A stretch of 64,000 nucleotides of DNA, from assembly GCA_905178155.1 (NCBI GenBank), contig CAJINV010000004.1:9386715-9450714 (forward strand), given 5' to 3'. This DNA comes from Amoebophrya sp. A120. Its lineage: Eukaryota; Sar; Dinophyceae; Syndiniales; Amoebophryaceae. Shown piece by piece: positions 56,997-64,000 of this stretch. Numbering within the stretch: the first letter of the stretch is position 1; every line of letters starts with the position of its first letter. The notes under the pieces were generated by a model. It was not told the origin of the DNA. It worked only from the letters and a program-made list of their open reading frames with translations, and did no database searches. A program made the translations under genes and the position numbers.

Positions 56997-58233
56997 GCTG
57001 GTGGGGTGTTAGAGGTCGTGCAGGCAGTTTGCGTCGATGGTGCACTTGTGTTGTAGTCGAGATGCTTGTCTTCACAAGGAAGATTAAGATTTTGTTTAAC
57101 ATACTTTTCTTGAGACAAGAATACAGTTAATGCCGACAGAAAATTTTGGATTTGGGCCTGGAACTATAAAGACGCAGTTTTCGCACGACCACGCCTTAGC
57201 TTTGATTATAGAATAAAACTATTCTTCGTTCAGCCTTTGAACTCATTTTCCGAGCCGCTTTGGAAGTTTTGCAAAATCAGGCCAAACGTCGAGGAAGACT
57301 TCACCCAACTCGTGGGATTGGTAGCGCAGACAAAAATCTTCTGGCACCTCCTTGACGCTTTCGCGTTCCGATGAAATGCCACAATTGACATTTTTTGTTC
57401 TGGCCTTGTGCAAAGTAGGCCGCAACATGAATACAACGCCATCGAATCCGCGGCCTGCTGAAGATATGCCACTGCGACAGGCACACCTGTTTCGGTGAAC
57501 TTGAGCATCAGGCGTGTGCTTGCAAGTGCACACGACATGATCTGAGAAAAAATACAGAGCTGCCGGCGCGGCAGCGTGTGACGGTGTAGTTCTTGTCGGC
57601 GTTCTTTATTTCGCAATCGCCATGTAGATGCGAAGTCTTCCGTGCGGGAAGTGACATCAAGTTCTTGATCTGCTCCTTTACACGTTGATGCGATCATGAT
57701 CATGAAGACCATGAATCGGTGAGTATAAATATGTTGTGCATAATAGGAGCTGGTCTACTTCTGATGTGATCTTTCTGCACATTCATAAGTACATATCAAC
57801 CAGCACGGCGCACTTCTTTGATAAAGCAAAAACACTCCCCACGTGGTGGTCTTTAGGACGTGTACTTCGCCGCATCTCAGTCATGGTCTTCATGCCCCAC
57901 TGCTGGAAACCCCGGGCCGATCATGTAGCATGACCTCATGAGCCAGCAGGAAGACACTCCAAGCAGGAGATATTAATACCTTCTTTGTTAATCGTATAGT
58001 ACGATGGGCAGACCGAGGACTTCTACTTCGATTCTGTGCATTGATTTGACATTTCCGGCACGCCACGACCTGGAGGAGAGGTGGAACAAAAACCCCCGGC
58101 GCGTTTGTAATCGTAAGAGGGCAAGTACATGATTGATCGTCAACATCACCGCCGCGAGATGTAGAAACATGGCAACACGTCGTCGTTCCACGATCGTCGC
58201 TTTCATCTTCGCCGTCAAATATAAAATGGGACG
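56997..58233. other. Intergenic, with one possible minus-strand ORF
   Basis: AT-rich. The only noteworthy reading is the minus-strand frame at 57230-57712, listed separately. No introner ends. Confidence 0.5.
57230..57712 (-). CDS. Possible minus-strand protein, 160 residues
   Basis: An uninterrupted frame from 57712 down to 57230 in a region otherwise without genes. It reads plausible protein (LMLKFTETGVPVAVAYLQQA, HRNAKASRRCQKIFVC), but an overlapping frame on the same strand also reads plausibly (EVPEDFCLRYQSHELGEVFL), so a frameshifted relic is equally possible. It would be the only minus-strand gene in the window. No family recognised. Confidence 0.25.
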   Translation of the reverse strand: MVFMIMIASTCKGADQELDVTSRTEDFASTWRLRNKERRQELHRHTLPRRQLCIFSQIMSCALASTRLMLKFTETGVPVAVAYLQQAADSMALYSCCGLLCTRPEQKMSIVAFHRNAKASRRCQKIFVCATNPTSWVKSSSTFGLILQNFQSGSENEFKG

Positions 58234-61200
58234 ATGATGATGATCTCCAGGTGGCTTCTCCTGGAGAACGAAGAAGCGCGCTTTTCTTCAGAAGGATCGA
58301 AGATGACGCGAGAATCACAATCTCGGCCATGTCCATCATCACGACGGTGGAAAATGAATAAAATGCCGCACAGCTGCTCGTGCACCGGCGTGGTCTACAA
58401 TTTCTTCATGCGGCTGTTTAGAAAGAATAAGCATCTGATTGGTCAGTTTGATGATCCTGATGACCGACTTGAACAGGGTCGTGGCGCCGCAGGTGGTCGA
58501 GGAAAGAACTTCTACTTTCACGACTTCTTGCGCTGTCAACATGATTTGTTCAACATCTACAAGCGACGACTTGCTCCTCCTTTGTTCTTCCCCGTCTTGA
58601 AGCTCCGACAACGTCGTCCACGAGAAGAACTTCTTCGCGGCGGTCGTCTTGCGTCACCCGCTCCCGTGGCCCCACGGCCCTTGCAGTTGTGTAAGAAGAC
58701 CTCTAGAAGAAGTTCTTGTGCTCCTGCCGCTTATCATGTACTGCCAGGACGAGGTGGTGGACGTCGACGGCCGCGTGCGCAGGAGGTTATCTTCTATGAT
58801 TACTACCGTCTGCTCCTTCTCCTCGTCGGGGCGTGCGCAGTTGCGTTTTTCACCTTCTACGTGCTCTATCAAATGTAAAAATGTCTGGGTCGGGAAGAAT
58901 TCATGTTTGTCATGCTTGTCTGGCATGACTGTTAAATCTGTCATGCACGTTACCCAAGAGCTCCGTTTTTCTGTGATGCAGAAACGCAGTTTGTCATGCA
59001 GAATAGGCAACACCTAGAAGCTCAGAAACTTGTCATGTTGAGCCAGCACTTGTGGCCTCATCATGAGACGCCACCCAGCATCACAAGTTTCCAGACCCAG
59101 ACATTTTTACATTTGATATGCTCGTCTCGGTTCTGATTTCTTGTTCCGTGGTCGTCGTCGCACCGGAGCAACAAGGCATTAGAATTGATGACCAGCACGA
59201 GCAGGACCACGCTGGTAGTTCCACGGTCATCATGCACACAACACCTCGTCCAGCACCAGCACCTCCGGACGGCCGCTCATATTACAGCTGCTTCAGCATC
59301 AGCCTCGGCCTTCACCTTGCAGCATTCGCTTTGGACACGACGTCCCGGTCCCGGCTTGTTCAAGAACAACTAGAAGCAACAGAAGGCACAGCACATCAGG
59401 GTCGTGAAGATGTTCAGGCGGAGGACGGGGAGGACGAGATATTAACGATGTTGAGTGCAACCCCGCATCCAGGGCAGGCGCAGAGCACTGCTCCTGGGCA
59501 CGATCTGCGCTTTGAGTCTTTTACACAAGAGGGACGAGATATCCCACGAAAAAACTGTTTCACTGTGATGATTTTGCAAGAAACGCATCACAAGTTTGTT
59601 TACACATGACACAGAAAATTTGCCATGCGCGTTTTTCCCATAGAGAAAAACACGGTTGGAACTCCAATGCTCTATGCAGGTGTAGCAAGGCAAATAGTTC
59701 TGTGTTCCATTTTCTGCATCACAGGTTAACAGCGAAACAGTTTTCTCTTGCGATACGAGAAGCACGAGTGGCCGTAGAGGACGTCGTCGAGGAAGAAGCG
59801 GTATGCATTGCAAAAGTATCGTACTCGTAGTATTAGTAATGGTAGGCATGCATTACAAATCCGATTCTTAAGGCAAATCCGCATAACAAATTCCGTCTGG
59901 CATGCTAAGCTAATTTGTAATGCAATTTGTACTAGTACGATAGGATACTTTTGCAATGCATAAGCGGACCAAAGCTACGACGGCGCGGCTGCCATGGCCA
60001 AATCCGATTCCAGACAAAATGGATATCAAATGTAAAAATGTCTGGGTCTGGAAGAGTCATGCGGGTTTTGCATGACACAGAGGGTCCGGCATGGAAGCTC
60101 TAGCATCACAGGTTTCGAGAAGCTTCCGCAATGCCGAATCCGCATGACAAATGCCCCACTTTGGTGACAAAAAGTGGGCAGCTTTTGCTGCCTATGCATG
60201 AGAGACTTTTATGTGTTATGAAATGCGCATCACAAGTTGCATTATTCCAGACCCAGACATATTTGCAATGCATAATGGAGCAGGAGGAACTTCTACTACA
60301 CCTAGTAATTATGATGTTGCGCCACCTCCTAGCACATTTTTTTCTTCTTCACCGACCCGGGGTGATGATGAAGAAGAAGAACAAGAAGAACGCGACACTG
60401 CTGGTTCGGCACAAGTAGAACATTTTGTTCCCGAGGATGCGGCTGCCAGTGAGACTCTCCGGGCAACGGTTCACAAGAGTAAAGGGGGCGACTATTTCGA
60501 GAAAGATATCGTCGATGATTACCTGGTACCAAATGCAAGAAATATGTCTGGGTCTAGAAGATTGATGCCAGGTTTGTCATGTATCTAATTCGTAGCTCCT
60601 AGACCTTGCCTGGCCCGCGATTGACTCCAGGGCAGCCGGATGGCTGTGACCTGGCTAGAAAGGGCTTCGTCGATCGATTGCGCCAGTGAGGCCTTGTGTT
60701 CCGGCTCGATGGAGGGCGGGACCTGCGCCGGCCACAGGCGCTACCCAACCAACCAACCAACCAGACACGAGCTGCAATCTTCCAGATCCAGACATATTTG
60801 CAATCCATACCTTGTGAAGGGGGAAGAACCCACTTGGGCCGACGCAGCGCATCTGTTGACGATATTGCATTAAAAAGTGCCCCCGCCACCCCCAAAGTTG
60901 CAATAACTTGTGATGCGAAGTTTCCAAATGAAAAGTTTTTGTCATGCATGAAAGGAGTTAGTTGTAGGAATCTTTCTGTTTCTGATGCAGAGTCTAGCTC
61001 TAGGCGTGCACGGCATCGCTTGCATGACAAGCGCCGCGCTTGCTGAAGCTGAGATCTTTTGCAATAGTACAAACTTTTGCTATTCACGATTATATAATGA
61101 TCTGTGACGCTGATAGATGCAAGAGGGCGAGCGTTTCATTTTGCATGGCTTACAATACAAATGCTCCCAAGTTCTGGGGTCCTCGTGGGGGCATTTTTCA

Positions 61201-63419
61201 TTGTGATAGACGAGAACACCTATTCACTTTGCGCGAGCCAGCTTGTTCCGCGAGCAAGTGCAGCGGAGGGTGGCACGCCGTATCCTGGAAATGGGGGAGG
61301 AAGAGGAAAAGAACGCTATCAAATGTAAAAATGTCTGGGTCTGGAAGAGGAGAAGTTTGTCATGCACATTTTCCATGATCCATCCATGATGTCTGTGATG
61401 TACTTATGCCATAGCATCACAGATTTTCTGAGCGCCTATCGATGCACATCCTGCATGACAAATGCCCTCTACGCGTAGCCAAATTTTTTGACTCCTCTTG
61501 CTGCTCATGCAATACAGATTTTTTTAGCATCCAAATGCAGCATCACAAGTTCAGAATCTTCCAGACCCAGACATTTTTGCAGTTCATAGACGCGCTGTAC
61601 GACCTAAAGAAAGAACTGTACAAGGCGTACGCCGGGCGGCCGATGTATGGAGGCGTCAGGATTGAAATCGTCAAAGTTGAAATAACTTGCACATGCATAA
61701 AATCGATAACAGTTGCAAGCCGAATTTCCAAGCGGTGCATGACAAATTTTCCGAGCACCGGAATCCAATTTGTCATGCTGTTTGGGCACAGACGGCTGCT
61801 TTTGTCATGCTACTCCCAAACAGGCTGACAGTCGGCCTCGCTTGCCATCCCGGCAAGACAGGCGTTGCATGCCTTGTATTTTATGCATGACAAACTATTT
61901 CTATTTCAACTTTGACGATTTCAATTCTGACGCTTCCATACGATGCAGGATCAAGTGGACGCGCGGCAGCGCAACAAGGAGCTGGTGCGCATCCAGCGGG
62001 GCCTGTGCGAGTGGGTGAAGTTCGGCGTCGAGTATGCGCATCAGAAGTGGGTGACGGATCGCCCCGGGTCACAGCAGTTGTGGTTTGGGGGTCTTGAGGC
62101 CGTCACAAACACGAAGCAGTTTATAAACACCAAATATGGGCAGTATGCGGAGAACATCGAGCAGTGCCGGCAGGCCTGCACGGAGCACCCGGAGTGCACC
62201 CATTGGACCTACATCCTATGAACTGCAAAAGTATCGTACTCGTATAAATGCATTACAAATTTGCTCAGCATCAGAAATAAAATTTGTAATGCGGATTTAG
62301 ATTCAGAAAAAAAATTGTAATGCATGACTGCAATTACTACGAGTACGATACTTTTGCACAGGATACATCCACAAGTATGGGGATAACAGGGATTTTGCAC
62401 GTGACGGGGTCCTCGACGCCGTCTTTCCCAAATGGTTTCGCTGCTTCTTGAAAAAGTTCAACCCGCGCAACCATGACCATGTACACGACTACGGGTTTGG
62501 GTTTGGCCGACTAGGTATCCTGTGCAAAAGTATCGTACTCGTAGCAATTGCATTTATGCATTACAAATTTCTTTTTCAAGGTAAATCAGCATTACAAATT
62601 TCATTTGTAATGCTAAGTCAATTTGTAATGCAATTTATACTAGTACGATACTTTTGCAATGCATAGTAGGCGATTTTAGTGCGGGGATGACCACCTACCG
62701 CGGGATACACTTCGCCGACTTTAACCCGAACGTGAGGTCGGCGAGTGGCGTATCTTGCACTCCCACAGCGAACCATTATGCATTGCAAAAGCATCTTCGC
62801 ACTCGTCGTATAAATGCATTACAAATTTTCTCAGCGTGAGAAATGAAATTTGTAATGCTGATTTAGCTTAAAGAAAAAGATTTGTATATGCATGATTTTT
62901 ACAACAATAACAATTACTACGAGTTGTGCGATACTTTTGCAGTTCATAACCATGCTCCAGAGACAACTCGCTGCAAACTGATTTTACCGAGCACCAAAAC
63001 CAAAATCAAGGACCATGGCGACGTGTACAAGACAAGATCCACGTACTATTACAATGAAAAATGCTGCCACCCCCAAACTTAGGAGCATTTGCATTGCAAA
63101 CCTTTCCAAATGAAACATTCGCCCTCTTGCATCAATCAGTATCACAGATTTTCGATCGTGAATAGCAAAAATTTGTATTGCAAAAGATCCCAGCAAGAGC
63201 GGCGCTTGTCATGCAAGCGATGCGATATTCGTTTACGTCTAGACTCTGCATCAAAACACTCCTAGTCGGTCGCGGTCCTTTCATGCATGACAAAAAGTTT
63301 TCATTTGGAAACTTCGCATCACAAATTATTGCAACTTTGGGGGTAGGGGCATTTTTCACTGCAATACGTACCTTCACCTGATGAACCGGCACGGGTTTGA
63401 GGATCCTAGTCTCGTGGAT
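58234..63419 (+). CDS. Membrane-anchored protein with PAN/Apple-like motif, 3' partial
   Basis: Exons 58234-58866, 59124-59539, 59761-59801, 59968-60023, 60280-60526, 60815-60862, 61214-61316, 61594-61645, 61946-62216, 62371-62515, 62671-62776, 62954-63046 and 63372-63419 give 753 codons before the window ends. The start codon is uncertain (58234 or a later ATG). A hydrophobic helix (LLLLLVGACAVAFFTFYVLV and on) is split by the first introner. Beyond it are acidic linkers and an ordered domain (RIQRGLCEWVKFGVEYAHQK, QQLWFGGLEAVTNTKQF) with CRQACTEHPECTHWTYI, the cysteine spacing of PAN/Apple adhesion domains, then FPKWFRCFLKKFNPRNHDH. Probably a surface or secretory-organelle adhesion protein (inference). 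Introns outweigh exons. Confidence 0.75.
58867..59118 (+). mobile_element. Introner, family A, within a transmembrane helix
   Basis: TATCAAATGTAAAAATGTCT start, TTTTTACATTTGATA end. Direct repeats TGCTC at 58862-58866 and 59119-59123. Excision joins FFTFYVL to VSVLISC. Confidence 0.95.
59540..59755 (+). mobile_element. Introner, family H (single copy here)
   Basis: TATCCCACGAAAAAACTGTT start, AACAGTTTTCTCTTGCGATA end. Direct repeats CGAGA at 59535-59539 and 59756-59760. Excision joins SFTQEGR to EARVAVE. Confidence 0.94.
59802..59962 (+). mobile_element. Introner, family B
   Basis: TATGCATTGCAAAAGTATCG start, ACTTTTGCAATGCATA end; the right arm has an extra GATAG inside ACGATAGGATACTT. Direct repeats AGCGG at 59797-59801 and 59963-59967. 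Excision joins VVEEEA to DQSYDGA. Confidence 0.95.
60024..60274 (+). mobile_element. Introner, family A, mosaic ends
   Basis: Left end TATCAAATGTAAAAATGTCT, right end GACATATTTGCAATGCATA. Direct repeats ATGGA at 60019-60023 and 60275-60279. Excision joins KSDSRQNG to AGGTSTT. Confidence 0.94.
60527..60809 (+). mobile_element. Introner, family A, with foreign interior
   Basis: Left end TACCAAATGCAAGAAATATG, right end GACATATTTGCAATCCATA. Direct repeats CCTGG (60522-60526) and CCTTG (60810-60814), one mismatch. The middle (about 60600-60765) is GC-rich, unlike other A elements, and ends in an ACC-AACC tandem (60744-60763), perhaps a nested insertion. Excision joins IVDDYL to VKGEEPT. Confidence 0.88.
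60863..61208 (+). mobile_element. Introner, family G, the longest (346 nt)
   Basis: TATTGCATTAAAAAGTGCCC start, GGGGGCATTTTTCATTGTGATA-type end. Direct repeats GACGA at 60858-60862 and 61209-61213. Excision joins AAHLLT to RTPIHFA. Confidence 0.93.
61317..61588 (+). mobile_element. Introner, family A
   Basis: TATCAAATGTAAAAATGTCT start, TTTTTGCAGTTCATA end. Direct repeats AACGC (61312-61316) and GACGC (61589-61593), one mismatch. Excision joins GEEEEKN to ALYDLKK. Confidence 0.92.
61646..61940 (+). mobile_element. Introner, family C
   Basis: TATGGAGGCGTCAGGATTGA start, AATTCTGACGCTTCCATA end. Direct repeats CGATG at 61641-61645 and 61941-61945. Excision joins AYAGRPM to QDQVDAR. Confidence 0.95.
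62217..62365 (+). mobile_element. Introner, family B, inside the PAN-like region
   Basis: TATGAACTGCAAAAGTATCG start, ATACTTTTGCACAGGATA end. Direct repeats CATCC at 62212-62216 and 62366-62370. Excision joins CTHWTYI to HKYGDNR. Confidence 0.95.
62516..62665 (+). mobile_element. Introner, family B
   Basis: TATCCTGTGCAAAAGTATCG start, ATACTTTTGCAATGCATA end. Direct repeats CTAGG (62511-62515) and GTAGG (62666-62670), one mismatch. Excision joins FGFGRL to GDFSAGM. Confidence 0.93.
62777..62948 (+). mobile_element. Introner, family B
   Basis: TATGCATTGCAAAAGCATCT start, ATACTTTTGCAGTTCATA end. Direct repeats ACCAT at 62772-62776 and 62949-62953. Excision joins CTPTANH to APETTRC. Confidence 0.93.
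63047..63366 (+). mobile_element. Introner, family G
   Basis: TATTACAATGAAAAATGCTG start, GGGGCATTTTTCACTGCAATA-type end. Direct repeats CGTAC at 63042-63046 and 63367-63371. Excision joins YKTRSTY to LHLMNRH. Confidence 0.94.
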
Positions 63420-63640
63420 TATGGGAGTGTCAGGATCGAAATCGTCAAAGTTGAAATAAGATCTGTAATGCAAAAAAGCGATACGAGCTGGAGCCCAGTT
63501 TGCAAGTGGCGCATGACAAATTTTGGCAGCATGGAAATCCAATTTGTCATGCTGTTTGAGCAGAGAAGACTGCTTTTGTCATGCTATTTTAGCAGCTCTA
63601 ATATCTCACACCCCAAACAGGCTTATATGTAGTGAGGTCA
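63420..63640 (+). mobile_element. Left part of a family C introner, interrupted or cut by the window end
   Basis: TATGGGAGTGTCAGGATCGA start with the family C interior up to CCCCAAACAGGC (about 63621). The sequence then departs from other C copies and no right end is found before 64000. Left flank TGGAT at 63415-63419. Confidence 0.8.
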
Positions 63641-64000
63641 CCGAACGGTTCTAACCAGGGAGTTTTTTTGCCACCCAGCCAGCAAAACGACCGGCAGTTT
63701 TCAAGCGGCCGGAGGGCTTTTTGCACAAAAAAAAATTTCAATTATCAAGCGGCCGGAGCTGTGCCAACAAACAAGCCCGGTCGAAAACTATCGGTTCCCG
63801 CTTGATAAAACGACGCAGGGGAGCCGGCAAAAGGGGCGCCCTTCTGAGGCGCCCGCCGCCTTAGTTTCTGGCGATTTGGGGCGCCCAAAAAGGGGCGCGC
63901 AAAAAACGCGCCCAAAATCAGAACAGCGAAACAGCATGGCACGGCCGCGATTTCGGAGCATTTTGGGCGGCCGCGAAAGCGGCCGCCTTTTCGCCGGTTT
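63641..64000. repeat. GC-rich hairpin block
   Basis: Two direct copies of TCAAGCGGCCGGAG (about 63696 and 63743) and three perfect hairpins: GGGCGCC-CTTCTGA-GGCGCCC (63834-63854), GGGCGCG-CAAAAAA-CGCGCCC (63893-63913) and GGCGGCCGC-GAAA-GCGGCCGCC (63966-63987, followed by TTTT). It appears to sit inside the family C introner that begins at 63420, so it may be a nested element. No ORF with coding character. Confidence 0.6.

Noticed and set aside
47612-62666. Several ORFs ending in the same peptide CKSIVLV
   Set aside because: These tails are read-through into family B introners, which contain an in-frame stop; they are not a conserved protein terminus. The same applies to KMSGSG from family A.
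44468-63366. Repeated inverted repeats taken as a CRISPR array
   Set aside because: The repeats are TIRs at gene-internal introns with 5-bp duplications in a eukaryotic setting; spacing and orientation do not fit an array.
1-64000. Dinoflagellate spliced-leader gene
   Set aside because: I looked for the conserved leader sequence (TAGCCATTTTGGCTCAAG type) and saw no copy in either orientation.

Overview
Eukaryotic nuclear DNA, most likely from an Amoebophrya-like syndinian dinoflagellate parasite. Two things point there. First, every confidently assigned gene lies on the + strand over the full 64 kb, as in dinoflagellate unidirectional gene arrays. Second, the genes are riddled with introner elements: short transposon-like introns with terminal inverted repeats (TIRs), which are known from Amoebophrya genomes. 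I recognise 41 of them, in about a dozen TIR families (labelled A to L here). The typical element starts TAT and ends ATA, is 107-346 nt long and sits between two copies of a 5-bp direct repeat. In all 39 complete, clear cases, removing the element plus one repeat copy restores the reading frame across the joint. Few introns look like ordinary GT-AG introns.

Layout. 1-10338: most of an ATM/Tel1-type PI3-kinase-like protein kinase (5' end outside the window). 10468-17140: a complete two-ORF non-LTR retrotransposon (ORF1; ORF2 with endonuclease and reverse transcriptase) between 14-bp target-site duplications. 17792-18997 and 20117-22799: two unknown proteins with similar cysteine-rich N-termini. 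23735-23881: a 48-residue one-helix membrane protein. 24524-26071: an intronless exostosin-type (GT47) glycosyltransferase. 26372-26835: a hairpin-rich stretch that may be a structured RNA. 27191-30638: a low-complexity protein ending in a Cys-rich region and a hydrophobic helix. 31485-34166: a secreted/type I membrane protein. 34.6-36.15 kb: a GC-rich island with no credible gene. 36911-41085: a large unknown protein. 41319-42823: a retro-inserted zinc-finger ORF between 25-bp direct repeats. 43186-50742: a 1,854-residue coiled-coil protein with nine introners. 51322-54365: a U-box protein, possibly fused to the two-helix membrane protein that ends at 56996; a 454-bp insertion with telomere-like tail and 23-bp duplications lies between them. 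58234 to beyond 63420: a membrane-anchored protein with a PAN/Apple-like cysteine motif, cut by 13 introners into exons as short as 41 nt. 63.6-64.0 kb: a hairpin-rich GC block.

Two kinds of mobile DNA have therefore shaped the window: small TIR elements that land inside exons and are spliced out, and target-primed retroelements (14-, 23- and 25-bp duplications) that land between genes or inside an ordinary intron. Gene products are mostly described from composition because only a few (ATM, retrotransposon proteins, exostosin, U-box, PAN) have recognisable family motifs.
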